From: Paraescarpia echinospica
Lineage: Eukaryota > Annelida > Polychaeta > Sabellida > Siboglinidae
Length of the DNA stretch: 64,000 bases
NCBI GenBank assembly: GCA_020002185.1
Contig: CM034538.1
Span: 1,406,270-1,470,269, forward strand
Direction of reading: 5' to 3'
The notes below the pieces were generated by a model, which worked only from the letters and a program-made list of their open reading frames with translations, searched no databases and had not been told where the DNA came from. The position numbers were made by a program, and so were the translations under genes. Below are positions 1 through 12,765 of this stretch, one piece after another; position 1 is the stretch's first letter; each line of letters opens with the position of its first letter.

Positions 1-470
1 GTTTGTTTCTGTTTGTGTGGTATATCTACTCTTAGTGGTCTCTTATTGATCACCTTCTTACTTTCGGCCTCTACGTCCAGATTGATGTTGCTCATTACCA
101 TTATGTGGTCATTTCCGATATTGATTTGGTTGGTGACGTCTGTGACCATGTCTGGCCTGTTTGTCAGGATGTAGTCAAATTCGTTTTTAGTTTTCCATCT
201 GGGCTTTTCCATGTCCATCTCCTCCCTGCTTTCTTTCGAAACATGGTATTCATGATTTTGCACTTTTTTATGTTGCCCATTCCATCAAGGTAACGCCTCT
301 TTCCCAGCCAACACTCGGCCCGAGGGCGGATCTGAGCGACTGACAGGCGGCAATCCTCGGCGCACGACAGTCGCCTGTCAGCCACTCCCTGGCCGCTGGT
401 GCCCCAGGGCAGCACCCGTTAGTCATTTATCAGTGCTCGGGTCTCCCTCGGCTGGAGCACGCGGATAGTG
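1..470 (-). mobile_element. RTE-type LINE fragment (5' region and endonuclease part), cut by window edge
   Basis: Positions 1-235 match the antisense RTE copy at 7909-8135 almost word for word, for example the stretches for MSNIKLDV and WTWKSPDGK. On the minus strand the DNA at 415-164 starts with a GC-rich leader and runs into RRWTWKSPDGK, an RTE endonuclease motif. The leader joins the endonuclease with most of its N-terminal part missing, so this is an internally deleted, dead copy. It continues beyond base 1. The leader boundary near 470 is an estimate from the change in base composition. Confidence 0.6.
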
Positions 471-2478
471 ACATTTGACACTAATACTGTACACGATAGC
501 ACGGCTTTTATTGGCCAGTAGTGGACATCACGTTTACGGGGCATTTGTAGTATTAAAATAAACAAAAATAAGGATGATCCGTGAAGTTATTCATACAACC
601 AAATAACAACATATACTGATCCAAAGCTCGGTGTTGACAATATTTGTAATATTCACTGACATATGCCATTATTTACTGCGAATCTATCTTGTACCACCAT
701 TTTTTAACAGACTGACAGAACGTAGACGTAAACAGAAAGAGTAGAGTTCCGAGAAACGGCACTAGACATTCTGTTGTAAATCTTTATATATTTCTAGATT
801 ATACAAAAACATTAATTTTTGCATGACTTTTTAAGCATATATTTGATACTGCGGAAACTAGTTATTTATTCGTAAAACATGAAGTAGAACGGGCGGCAGA
901 ATAACCTGATGATTGTCCCTGTGGGCCGTGACTGTGTATTCCTGTTTGAACTTTGTGACTGACAGTGACAGTGTGAATGTGTACTTACACCAGGCGCCTC
1001 CCGTCATTTTATGGTCCACGGGCCACATAATTTCTGTCATTTATTTTATTTTTAAGCCATATAAAAACAATTCTTGCTTTCTCATCAGGACTTTGTGAAC
1101 AAGTGAATGGGCGGTGCGATTTTTTGGTAAATTTGGTAAAAATGATCCTGATAGATGCCTATCAAAGCCACCCATCAGAATCGCGCAGAATTTATTGCAT
1201 GCATATTTAATCAGAGGATGATCATAATAAAAGATAAGTTTTCTAGCACCTATTTTAAAATCCGCCTGCTGATGAGAAACCGGGAATTATGTGGGAAAAG
1301 TAAATAAAATAATTTTATGTGGCTTTATGTTTAATATTTTACACATTATATGGATGCTAGGCATTGTACAATGCGGTAACTTCATTGAAGAAATTAAATA
1401 TTTGTACGTTAATATTCCAGATGCTGTCAAAAAGAATGACGTGACAACATCAAGAGAATATTCGGAAGCCCTGGAAGACAGCCTCTGATGGGAATTATGT
1501 TAGACAGCTCTGGATGGAGAATGCAGCTGGATGTAGCAGAAACGAGTTTACGGACAATAATAATTAAGCACCCTTTTCATAAAATATTTGAATTGTCATG
1601 TGCCACAGGAATCAATGGACACGAATTGCAACTTTGCTTTTGATTTACTTGTATTACATTTTTTCTTTGTTATATTCTCTGAAGTTGTTTATAGACTTAA
1701 TTTTGGTTTATAATATTTGGATGGGATACTCGACACACATTCTATTTTAGAAGCAGTTTTACATTTGTTATGTTCCTAAATGATGTATTACTGTATTATT
1801 GTTTATTGTTTTGAACTTCCAAATTCCATAACTGGGCGTCATAGGATGTGGAAGTCAACAACAAGTGCTTTACGATTTATCCATAGCCTGCACTTAGTAA
1901 TAACGTGTGTTTTTTATACTCCGAGTAGAAGAAATGTATCGATATTAAACCCCCTAACTTCCGAGCCCTCTTTCTCCATTCCTGTACGTAATACCGAGGA
2001 CTACAAGATATATGTGCAAGCAGGAAATAGAGTCGATATATTTGTTTTTTGTTTTTCAAAAAATGCAAAAAAAGTGTTTTCTTAATTGGTTCAATTTGAG
2101 TAATATGTGACATATATTGGACTAGAATGGTTCTGTTTTTGGACCAGGTAGTCCAATTTATGTGCTTCTGGTTCAATATAGATAATCCATCCGCGCCCGT
2201 GCGCTGCTTTCTACATCAGTCTCAGTACCCCCTAGCACATTGCTTTGGAAACTCTGAAGTTAAGCTCATCCAATAAATAATATTTGCTTGCCGTAAATTC
2301 CATTGGTCTTCTGGGCGGTCTTCATGGACAGTATGGGAAGTAGACGTAATTATTTGAATACACAATACCGCTCAGCGGCTCGTGAGAATGGTCGAATGGG
2401 TAATTATACTGGGATTCCTGGAAATGGGGTGCGAATCGGACGCGTGTTTGCACTGTTCTCACGGGTTAAGTCGATTCT
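471..2478. other. AT-rich stretch without recognised gene
   Basis: No family was recognised here. Short open frames at 1291-1488 and 1780-2085 have no motif I know, no convincing splice context and AT-driven composition, so I do not call them genes. 2479 is the left end of the next transposon. Confidence 0.5.
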
Positions 2479-2635
2479 AGGACATTATCCCCCCGTATAT
2501 TACCCCCCCCGGACAATATCCCCATGGACTAAACCCAGTTAATATTTTGCTGGTTGGTGATATAATTGCAATTAACCAATTTTTTCCAATTTATACTCAA
2601 GAGTAACAGTAAACTGCTCCATTTGAGTAGTTCAT

Positions 2636-3815
2636 ACGGTACCACAGCCAGTGCAAGGCCCGACTCCGTGTCAGTGGTGATGACCAGATTGTTGGTCATT
2701 TCAACGACCACACACACGCAGGGTGCGGCAAGCCATGAAGCGTCATGCTGTAGACACTGAAGAAACTCCCCAGCAGGTTATAGAACATTAGCGACGAAGC
2801 CTCCGTGAAGTTACCAGCCATATGGAACGTTCATCGATGTATTCGTCGCTACCGTCATGTTGCTGGAAACCCACAGCCTGTTCCCCTGAATCGTGTTGAC
2901 ATTCAGATCCCTGGCGTGTACAAGCAGACACTAGCTGGCCAGGACTTTCTGCTGTTTGACAGGGGAGCTGTAGACGATCGGGTTCTTCTGGTCTCTACGG
3001 ATCGCAATCTACGCATTCGAGACTTCACCAGACTGGTTTTGTGATGGAACATTTAAAGTGGTGCCGAATGTGTTCTATCAGTTGTCCACAATTAATACTT
3101 GTGCCAACTGCCATATTGTGCCGTATGTTTACGCTCTGCTTCCAAACAACCAGCAGGCCACATATGAAACTCTCCTTCGTGAACTCCATGCCCTAAATCC
3201 AGAACTCGCACCACGTAGCATCAAGATCGGCTTCGAGGCCGCTACCAGGAACGCTCTTCACCGTGTGTTCCCGGATGCCACAATACAGGGTTGCTTTTAT
3301 CACCTGTCACAATTCATCTAACGCAAGGTCCAGAGTGTGGGCTTTCAGGTTGAGTACCAAACCAACGCTGATCTCAGTCTCGGCATATGCATGGGCTACC
3401 CTCGCCTTTGTTCCCGTGGATGATGTGGTGGAGTCAATTGAGTCTCTGTCAGACTCTGTCCCCGAGTCAGCTCAGCCAGTCCTCGACTACTTTGAGGATA
3501 TGTACATTGCCATTGGCCGTCAGCAACGTAGTGGTCGCCGCACACCCCCCTTCGACCATTGCATGAGGAATGTGAAGGATCGTGTGAATGAAGGATTGTC
3601 CAGCACCAACAACCATGTTGAAGGTTGGCACCGTCGGATGCAATGTAATGTTGGTGCGTATCATCCCAACTTCTACCACTTCCTAGATGTCCTGAGACGT
3701 GAGCAGCCATTGAATGAGGTGGTTATCACTCAGATGATTGCAGGTGAGGCAGCGCCCCCACAGCGTGGCAAATACAAGGCCATCTCAGCACGTGGCAGAC
3801 TACCCAAATCGCCCT
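2636..3815 (+). pseudogene. MULE transposase pseudogene with FLYWCH-like N-terminus
   Basis: MULE transposases cut and paste the element. From 2636 one frame shows the end of a FLYWCH-like zinc finger (CKARLRV, then NDHTHA). Frame-broken pieces follow: the region ending DRNLRIRDF at about 3035, then FCDGTFKVVPNVFYQL at 3040-3085, the typical start of the MULE catalytic core. IKIGFEAATRNALHRVFPDA and GCFYHLSQ follow at 3220-3318. The last open part (about 3408-3810) has NNHVEGWHRRM, the family's C-terminal motif. At least two frameshifts and a stop (3319-3321) separate them, so no full protein can be made. Family assignment rests on the DGTFKV, GCFYHL and NNHVEGWH motifs. Confidence 0.8.
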
Positions 3816-3850
3816 ATCATGGACTACCCCCGTGGGATCGCCCACAACAT

Positions 3851-4115
3851 TCAATTTTAAACATTGCATTCGCCTCGTTGCTTATACAATGGATTGCCCA
3901 AAACATTCAGTTTTAAATATTGCATTCGCTTGCTTGCTTATACAATGGATCTACTTGTTTGTGCTGTCAAATGAAGTTTATATTGCATTCGCTTGCTTGC
4001 TTGTGCAATGGATTTACTTGTTTGTGCTGCCAAATGAAGTTTGTATTGCATTCGCCTGCTTGCTTATACGATGGACCTACTTGTTTGTGCTGTTAAATAA
4101 AGTGTGTATCAACAT
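3851..4115. repeat. About 70-bp tandem repeat inside the MULE element
   Basis: Four diverged units share the words ATTGCATTCGC, TTGCTTATACAATGGA and TACTTGTTTGTGCTG. The array sits between the transposase remnant and the right inverted repeat. Confidence 0.75.
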
Positions 4116-4329
4116 TGTTTGCTGTATTAGTGTGTTTGAGTTTATTCATCTTAGAATCACCATCAAGATCATTCATATTTAGCTCTCATATTTCATATCT
4201 ACCATCAAATTTATGCATGAACATATCCCCATATTCCAGGGGGATATTGTCATAGGGGGATATTGCCCTAGGGGATCTTGTCCAGGGGGAGATTGTCCGG
4301 GGGGATATTGTCCTGCTTAGTCAATAAGA

Positions 4330-5915
4330 GTTTGATTCAGCTAACTTCCATACAATACAGGAACAGGAACAAGAAAAATGTATTTGTCCCAAATACATAA
4401 TACGACAAAGTAATCGTTATAAAACAAAAAAGCATACAATATATCGCGATCGAATCGACAGGAGTAAAAAACACAAAGTGGTAAGTATATAATGTATGAT
4501 AGGGAAATAAAGGATTGTCATATAAGGGATGGGAGACTCCTACTAAGACTAATTATAGTCGCTGTCGTAAGAGCCACCCTATGAAATAATATCAACCATT
4601 ATTTAACTTATATAAACAGATGAAAATCCCTAGTACAATTAGTGAATCGTACTACAAGATAAATGTATATATGCCTGTATATTACACACGTACTAAATAT
4701 ACAAACACTCGGTTTTGACATTAAGTCATTTATAACCAAGGAGGTAGAGAGTTATTCAATCGTGTATTGCATATTTAACAATTATGAATTGCACATTGTT
4801 CAGTAAAAGTATTGAGATAATAAAACTTCGTATATGTTGCGAAGCCATTTAAACTGTGAGTGGTGATATTGTTTTTTTTATTAAATCAGGTGCGTTATTT
4901 ATGGTATGTTGCAAACTGTACCTGAGGCTTCGTTTGGCAAATTCATGGTGTGCCGTGATTGTATGGATTTTATTTTGACCACGTGTATAAAAGTTGTGAA
5001 TACTGTTGTTTTGGACAAAATGGTCAGTTTTGTAGGTAGACAGGTAACTTATTGTGTGCATTTATGGTATAGTTCGTGCAATTTTAGAATATGTCCTACT
5101 TTAGTAAATTAAGACTTTTGAACTGTGGATCGGTATGAGAATTACATTGACTTAAACTTATGGCTTTCTTTTGAAGTTTTTTATTCAGTCATGTCTATAC
5201 CCCATGCCATTACACCATAGTTTAGATGTGACAATATGACAGATTTGTACAACGTAATCTTTATATTCAGAGGTATCAATCGTTTGAGTTTATTTAGGAT
5301 ACCTATACTTCTAGAGCATCTATTTATTTGAAATTGCATTCCCACCCTAACATTCGGCGGACCCTTGCTCTAATGACGACTCGTGCTTGTCCCTGTTAAT
5401 GATTTTGCCCTATGATTCTTGTATATTGCGCCTCTGAGCTCAGATTCCTGGGTATTTAGGCGCTATAGAAGTTTGTCATTATTATTATTTGAGATTTTGT
5501 CAATGTGGCTTTGCCAGTTTAATTGTTCATTAAAGCTTAGCCCTGGAAAATTTTACTCATATACTCTATCAATGTTTGTGTTATCTATTAGTAGATTAGG
5601 TGGGTTTATCCTTTTATTATTATTTCTTCTAACTGCTTAGAATATCTTAATATCATATATTTTGATTTATTTACATTAAGCCACTCGTTAATTTTATCCA
5701 GTTCTGAGTTGATTAAGAATTCTACATTTTCATTATTTTGAGATTGTACGAAAGAATATAGTGTACTTGAGAGGGTCGTGTCATCGGCATGCATAATAAA
5801 GTTAAATTTTTGACTAGATTGTGCAAAGACATTAATGTAAATTATAAATAACAAAGGGCGTAGAATTTATCCTTGTGGTACGCCTGTTAAGATAGTAAGT
5901 ATTTCTGATTCATCA
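4330..5915 (-). mobile_element. Jockey/CR1-group LINE, 3' half (RT C-terminus and 3' UTR)
   Basis: On the minus strand 5915-5606 reads TGVPQG, LLFIIYINVF and MHADDTT, the reverse transcriptase core with the YADD box changed to HADD. The C-terminal part continues to 4849. A stop follows GVPQG. The remainder down to about 4330 looks like 3' UTR. This is the downstream half of the LINE at 8136-9290. An RTE element inserted between them, leaving AGAAAT on both sides (around 8127-8140 and 5905-5912). Dead copy. Confidence 0.7.
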
Positions 5916-6547
5916 TCATCATCATCATCATCATTGTGCAGCCGTAGTGTCCCGTGGTTGGGCGAATGCTTCAGCATGTCGTTTCCAAATCTGCCTGCCT
6001 TGCGCTATCTTCTGCCAGATGGTGCCCTTCCAGTACTCGTCTAGTTCGTTTCTCCACCGTCTCGCTGGTCTTCCTCTAGATCGTTTCCCTTCGTAAGGTC
6101 TCCAGGTTGTGATACACGATTTCCATCGGTTATCTCGTAGTCTGCTAATGTGCCCTGCCCAGGTCCACTTCTGTCTTCTGATTTGTTCTGTCACGTCTAT
6201 GACCTTTGTCTTCTGTCTTACCCAGATGTTTGTTTTTCTCTCCCGATATGTGATGTTTAACATATTTCTTTCCATCTTTGTTTATGCGGCTGCTAGCTTG
6301 TTCTTTGCCTGGATGGTGAGTGCCCATGTTTCCGCGCAGTATGTCATCGCTGGAAGTACGCATGAGTTGAAGACTTGTCTCTTCAAGCAGGTTCCAAAGT
6401 TACCCTTGAAGATGTCCCGGTGTTTGGCGAAAGCTGTCCAGCCGGCGGTGATCCTTCTTTGAATCTCCTTTTCTTGGTTTTTGTCTCTGATACTGTATCG
6501 CTGTCCCAGATAGACGTAGCTTTCAACGTTCTCTATTTGAGTCGTGT

Positions 6548-6584
<37 letters not shown>

Positions 6585-8135
6585 GGTGTCATTTTCTAGC
6601 ATCACTTTTGTCTTCAAGATGTTCATCCTTAGACCTTGTTTTTCACTTTCATCAGCTAGCTCCTGCAGCATGTTTTATAGTTCTTGCGGTGTAGTAGCTC
6701 ATGTGACTATGTCGTCGGCGAAGCGAAGATGGCTGATATATATTCTCCGTCTATCCTCAAGCCTCTGGTTTCCCAGGTCAGTCTTGAATATGCTTTCGAG
6801 TGTTGCCGTGAACAGCTTGGGCGATATGGTGTCACCCTGTCGTACTCCTCTCTTGATGTTGAGCTTTTTGCTCTATTTGTGTAGGTGGACTGTCACCGAG
6901 CTGTTGGTGTAGATGTCGTTCAGGAGATCGATGTACACGTCTTTTATCCCCTGTTCTTGAAGGAAGGTCAGTATTGCTTGAGTTTGCACCGAGTCTCTTT
7001 CAGTTGGTTTACGACGTGTATGTTGTCTGATGTTGAGTACCTGCTTTTGAATCCTGCTTGCTCTCGTGGTTGGTTTTTGTCCAGTGTCTTCTCTAGTCTA
7101 TTCGTTAGTATCTTTGTGAGTAATTTGTAGATGTTTGATAATAGACATATCGGTATGTATTTCTTTAAGTCTTTCTTATTTCCATTCTTAGATTATCACC
7201 ATCTTTGCGTTCTTCCAAGCGGTAGGTATTCGTCTTTCTGATAAGCATTTAGTATACAGCTTAGCCAGTGTCTTCGAGATGACATCTTCTCTTGCTTTTA
7301 ATATTTCAATGTTTACATGGTCGTTGTTTGATGTCTTCCCATTCTTCATATCTCATAGTGCAGCTTCCACTTCCCATGATGTTATCTCTGGTACTTCTTT
7401 CGGGTTGTTGTGAATTATGGTACTCTGTTCACTGTCGTACAGCTCGGTGTAGAATTCCTCTATTCGTTCCATGATCATATTTTGGTCTTGTATTTCTCTA
7501 CCCTGCTTGTCTAGAGGTGTAATTAGTCTGTCTCGGCCTAGTGTCTGTGTTGTTCTTGCTTGCTTTGTTCAGGCTTTTTGATGCCATAATCGTTTCTTGT
7601 ATGATCTCTTGTTCGTACTTTCTGATGTCCTCCTTCGCTTTCGTTTTGATGGTCTTGCATATTTCTGTGTACTCTATTTGTTTTTTACGCTCGCCGTTAT
7701 CCACCATATTTCGTCGTTTCTTTATTAGTGCTCGTGTCGGTGATGATATTCTCGTCACTACATGCCTGTTGATTGCTTCGGCTACACTTGTCGCACATAG
7801 TTGGATCATCTCAGTGATGTTTTCGCCCATGGTTTTGATGTCGTCTAGTTCCTGTAGTTTCTCGAATCGATTTCGCAGTTCGAGTTGGAATTCGATCTTT
7901 TTTCTTCCGATTTGTGTGGTATCTACACTTGGTGGTCTCTTGTTTATCAATTTCTTCCTTTCAGCCTTGACGTCTAGTTTGATGTTGCTCATTACCATTC
8001 TGTGATCACTTCCGATGATGATTTGGTTGATGACAGTTACGTCAGTCACCATGTCTACCCTGTTTGTCAGGATGTAGTCAATTTCGTTCTTTTTTTCTCC
8101 ATTTTGGCTTTTCCATGTCCATCTCCTCCCTGCAA
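5916..8135 (-). mobile_element. RTE-type LINE, 5'-truncated, nested in another LINE
   Basis: Minus-strand fragments cover the end of the endonuclease (8052-7498: GSDHRMVMSNIKL), the RT region between about 7500 and 6650 in broken frames, and the C-terminus (6275-5931: KWTWAGHISRLRDNRW, then GRPARRWRNELDEYW). It ends in a (TCATCA)n tail at about 5910-5935, the simple-repeat tail usual for RTE. An (AT)n run of about 30 bp interrupts the frame at 6549-6582. Many frameshifts make it inactive. The flanking AGAAAT copies fit a target-site duplication inside the older LINE. Confidence 0.8.
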
Positions 8136-9290
8136 TTTCTAATTGGGCTTCTTCAATGTCTACATATTGTTTTCTGTTGTTTAAATAGTTTTTGAATAGG
8201 TCTAAGGCTACTCCTTTTACAACATAAAATTCTAACTTATCTATTAATATTGAGTGGTCCAGAATATCAAAGCTCTTGACAAGTCCAGGTAAATATTTAT
8301 AGGTATTTCATTATTATCCATACGTGTCAGTATCCTATCAATTAATTCAAGAGCGGCGAATTTAGTTGAATGTTCCTTTCTAAATTAATATTGGTTATCG
8401 TACATAAGTTAATGTCTTTTGAAAAAATGATTCGAGCTGGTTGTAAATAATTGTTTCTATTAATTTTGAAACTGCAGGTAAGATTGATATTGGTCTGTAG
8501 TTGCAGAATAGGATATCGTCACCATTTTTATAAATTGGTTTTAGTTTGGCAATTTTGAGTTTATCGGGAAAGTCACCCATAGTTAATATTTAGTTTGTGA
8601 TTAAAGTTAAAGATTTGATCAAAACAGGTGTGAGTGACTTTAATAGCAGTGAAATCCGCAGCTTGTCTTTTGTTGCATACCATCTGTTGTTTTATACATT
8701 GTTTTTTCATTAATAAGCTGAAATTAAATTCAATATGTTGTTATGTTGTCCATTAAGGTAATGTCGGAACGTTTTATTTGTAGAATGTTGTATTTGGTTG
8801 GCTAAATGTGGGCCGATACTGGTAAAATATGAGTTAAATGTGTTTGCTATTTCTGTTTTATCTGCTATGGTATTTTCATTAAAAGCAAAGGAATCAGGGA
8901 AGGTTTTCTTTCTGTGTGTTCTAGAAAGAATGCCATTGATTGTTTCCCATGTTTGTTTTAAATATTATCTTTGAATTTGTTAAAACAAGATGATTCGTAA
9001 TGCATGCGGTTAGCTGTACGTATATTTTTTTAGAATAGTATTTTAGGTAGTCAGGTTGGTTCGAATTGCAAAATATTCTGGCAACTCCGTTTGACTCGTT
9101 TTGAATGTCTTATATAGCTTATGTCTGTATCGAACTGATTTGAGCAAACCTAAGGTAAACCAGGTGGATTTCTTGTGGTTGTATTTTTTTAATTTAAGTG
9201 TTTTATATGGCATATGTTTATTTTTTGGACATTTGATCACCAAATTACCAATGCGATCTTTTACCGACACGTGTCACATCGATAGTTATG
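8136..9290 (-). mobile_element. Jockey/CR1-group LINE, 5' half (linker and RT N-terminus)
   Basis: Minus strand 9270-9043 carries a linker peptide (STWFTLGLLKSVRYRHKLY) typical of the region between endonuclease and RT. 8580-8395 carries LKPIYKNGD and NYRPISILPAVSKLIETI, RT motifs 1-2. 8300-8140 reads DLSRAFDILDHSILIDKL-like sequence and NNRKQYVDI. Frames are interrupted. The element continues at 5915 after the nested RTE. Confidence 0.7.
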
Positions 9291-9369
9291 GGGCAGACCT
9301 CTAGCACAACTCAGGTGTATCCATGTCCCACAGTGTACACATTTCACCATGGTTTCTTTTCGCTCTTCG

Positions 9370-10010
9370 TCACATAATACTTACTTACTTAGACTTAGTT
9401 CTTCTTGTTCCTTTTGGGACATCGGGCGACGAGCTTTCTCCATCAACTACTGTCTTTCGCAATTTTGTTGGACTCATTCCAGGTAATTTCCATTTCTGTT
9501 AGATCTTCTTTAAATGTCTTGCGCCAGGTCTTAGTCGGCCTTCCTCTCCTTCTGTTTCCACCTTCAGGCACCCATTCCATTGCTACATGTGCTGTTCTCT
9601 CTCTTGGTAGGCGTAGGATATGTCCCGCTAGTCTTCGTTGTCGAGACTTAACTATGTAATGCAGGCTATCCAGACCAGCCCTCCTCATCACTTCTTCATT
9701 GGTGGTGTGCTCTCTCCACGATATGCCCAGTATGAACCGGAGACATCGTCGGTGAAATATGTCTAGTTTTTTTATATCCTCGCCGTATTCTTCCACGTTT
9801 CACAGGCATATATCGCTGTTGGTATTACGATTGACAAGTAATGTCCTTTCTGATGGTGTTACTGGACCAAGGACGTAATCTTTGGAACACTGCTGTTGCC
9901 TTGCCTATCCTCGTTCGTACATCTACTTCCGCGTCGCCTTTCCTAGAGATGTAGCTTCCGAGGTAAGGGAAGTTCTCGACGCATTGCAACTCTTGCTGAC
10001 CGATCACAAT
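9370..10010 (-). mobile_element. LINE C-terminal fragment
   Basis: Minus strand 10007-9825 has NFPYLGSYISRKGDAEVDVRTRI and 9796-9443 has RRCLRFILGISWREHTTNEEV, RRLAGHILRLPRER and RRRGRPTKTWR. This is the post-RT C-terminal signature of RTE/L2-like retrotransposons. One frameshift lies near 9810. The 5' part is absent. Confidence 0.75.
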
Positions 10011-10016
10011 GTGGGG

Positions 10017-10342
10017 GTATTACATCGGAGTATCGCACAATAACTCATTCTTACGCTCGTTTCGACTCAAACGCTATCCTTGTAAACATGCACTGAATGC
10101 ATGCAAGGGGTCGGCCTGGTGCGAGTATATGCCGTCTGTGACGTCACGATACCACATGATCGCCTAGCTCATTAAATTTCAGTTTTCCGCGGGAATCGCT
10201 ATACAAGCAGGTTTAAAATCGAATTTATGCTACAAAGTTATTTTTCTGTATGTTTTAATGTTTTCGAATGTTACATACATTGTTAAACTTTGTGTGTACA
10301 CGTGGAAAACGGATTTTAACTATTGCCTTGTTTTTATTCCCT
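10017..10342 (+). mobile_element. Partial copy of the TTAA-flanked palindromic repeat
   Basis: The sequence parallels 23660-23991 with about 85-90% identity by eye, including CTATCCTTGTAAACATGC, GTGACGTCACGATACCA and the end TTTTTATTCCCT followed by TTAA at 10343-10346. It is therefore a right-end fragment of the element described at 19987-23991. Confidence 0.75.
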
Positions 10343-10346
10343 TTAA

Positions 10347-11677
10347 CTGAATCTGTTATCTTTCTGTTTCTCCTGTCAACAGTTGAGTTAGGCCTAGGCC
10401 TAGTTTGGGGCTTTTTGACTGTTATCAATACAATTTTTTAGATGGACTGGAGGTTATGATTTACGACTTGGTGGTTCTTCCTTGGCCCTAGAAATCGCTG
10501 GTTTGGGATGGGAGACCGCATTGCAGGAGTGATTACTTTTCTGCCCAGCTCTGGTTGGTCAGTCAGCTCTGCCCCATGCTTAATAATGACCAGCATCTTC
10601 AATCAGATTTAGGTATATTATCATAATTGCACCAGACTTCTGAAATTCCATCCCAAATTCAAGTATACTCTCTCCAACGCAGACATGCACTGGTCATCGT
10701 AGATAGCGTGCCATCGCAACGACCTCTATCTCCCCAACCATTTCACTGGGATTCGCCATCTCTGGCCGAATTCGATGAGACCATCTATACCAGTTTCCAA
10801 GTAGGACAGCTCTAACCTTCCAAATCTGCATCAGTCCATATGTTCCGATCACAAAGTCAGATGTTTGTGCACTTGAAACCACTGACAGCAGTTGCCACGG
10901 AAGCTGAGCGTACGTATTTCCGAAGACTTGACAGACTGGGGAGATTAAGGGGCCGGAGACTGTGCGTTGTGTGTTGATGCAGACAACAAGGCCCCGAATA
11001 GGAGTCTAATATACACATGCAAAAACTTCAAAATTAAGACACATTGCATATCTCATATGTGTTTGGGTGATACGTATTGTGAACCACGGGTGCTCTATAT
11101 TGGACCAATGGTCCAACATAGGGCACCCGGACTGGTCCAATATCGGTCGAAGGCATAATTAATTTCCTCGATGTGATTCTCGGAGACTGTACAGTTTTCC
11201 ATCTTCATGCCCCTCATATATACAGCCCTCCTACGGCAATCCATTGTAATCGTGTACAATCTACTATATAATCGGCCTTGCATCACACCTTCAAAGTTGA
11301 TTAAATATTACAATGAGATGAATAAAAATAAACTTTTATTACCTTTTGCGCGTCTCCGCGCTGGCTGTCATTTTTCGCTATGTGTATAACTGGATGTCGT
11401 GTGAAGCATTCCTTTGGCGTCACTGTGATCAAATTTCTATATTTACGACTCAGAACGGACGGTGATTCAATTTATGTACAGGTCCAATATAGGTACACTT
11501 CGCCTATTATAATACATAAAAGGAAAGTTTGGAATGTGTTTGAATGTTTCCTGTACTATTACCTTTGGTAAAGCAATACAGAGGGAAGTGGTTGTTCTTG
11601 CTTTTACGATAAATACTATACTCTATAACAGTAGCATCTTTTCTGCACTATACATTTTATTCAAACTAGACCAAACG

Positions 11678-11680
<3 letters not shown>
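10347..11680. other. Unannotated stretch
   Basis: No gene was recognised. The frame at 10627-10815 has no known motif. A short palindrome, TTGGACCATTGGTCC-like on both strands, lies near 11099-11115. Confidence 0.45.
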
Positions 11681-11739
<59 letters not shown>

Positions 11740-11740
11740 G

Positions 11741-11780
<40 letters not shown>
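11681..11780. repeat. (CT)n microsatellite
   Basis: About 100 bp of CT dinucleotides, interrupted once at 11731-11745. The Ser-Leu open frame across it is only a translation of the repeat. Confidence 0.95.
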
Positions 11781-11782
<2 letters not shown>

Positions 11783-11929
11783 GTTTAATGGATAAGGGAA
11801 AATACTGTCAAACATTATTGTTTATCAAACACATTGCCTGGTGTATATACAAGACATACTTAGAATGTCAATTTCATTGGTGAATAATTGTTAAAACAAT
11901 GGAAAATTATGTACTAAACATGAATACAT

Positions 11930-12765
11930 CATTGTTTGAGTGGAACGCAGGATGGAGAAGCCGCTGATGCGGTTGACCACATTGAGCAATGCATCGAAAA
12001 AACGAAGCAGTGGATGTCAGACCACAATCTACTGCTGAACGAAAACAAGACCGAGGCTATTATCATCACGGCACCAAATCGTAAACACCTGCATGAGTTT
12101 CGTGCGATAGTGTATGCGGATGTAACATTGTTCCGTCACCGACCATTCTCAACATCGGGATTACAGTCGACTCTGGACTAACAATGGCGCCACACGTGTC
12201 ACGGATGTGCAAGTCAACGTACTACCACCTCTACGCAATTTCAAAAATAAGACATTGTCTTACTACTGCTGCGTGTGAGACACTAGTCCACGCCCTGGTG
12301 ACATCGCGGCTGGACTACAGTAACGCGGTCCTGTACGGCATCACCGAGGCACTTATGTACAAGTTGCAGATGGTACAGAACTCGGCGGCAAGACTTATCC
12401 CAAGACGCCGAAAGCACCAGCACATAACACCTGTGCTGGTCGAACTGCACTGGCTTCCAGTTCGCGGGCGTATCCAGTCCAAACTGCTAAACCTTGTTTT
12501 CACGGCTTTACATGGTCTTGCTCCAGCGTATATCCAAGATCTTATAATACCGTATACGCCCACCCGCAACCTCCGATCTGCTGATCTACATCTGCTTGTA
12601 ATCCCGCGCTACAACTTAGAGGCCTACGGCAGACGAGCTTTCTCCATGTCCGGACCTACGCTCTGGAACGCTCTGCCAATAAACGTTCGTCAAATAGACA
12701 CTTTGAATAAATTCAAAACTTCCCTTAAAACGTATTTATTTAAGCACGCGTACTTCGACTGAGGA
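11930..12765 (+). mobile_element. L2/CR1-group LINE, RT end and C-terminus
   Basis: Two frames (11936-12181 and 12184-12762) encode the thumb region (IEKTKQWMSDHNLLLNENKTE). They then give the long C-terminus SRLDYSNAVLYG, LHWLPVRGRIQSKL and GPTLWNALP, ending KTYLFKHAYFD and a stop. These are hallmark motifs of Jockey/L2-like LINE proteins. 5'-truncated, with one frameshift near 12180. Confidence 0.85.

Larger units (their letters stand above)
2479..4314 (+). mobile_element. Mutator-like (MULE) DNA transposon, degenerate
   Basis: The ends match as terminal inverted repeats: the left starts AGGACATTATCCCCCC at 2479 and the right ends as its complement, GGGGGGATATTGTCCT, at 4314 (15 of 16 bases pair). 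Both ends carry extra tandem copies of the GGACAATATCCCC word, at 2511-2524 and between 4228 and 4314. The interior encodes a broken MULE transposase (separate entry). A roughly 70-bp tandem repeat fills 3851-4115. I could not find a convincing 8-10 bp target duplication. The element lies directly beside the 3' end of an antisense LINE. Confidence 0.8.
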
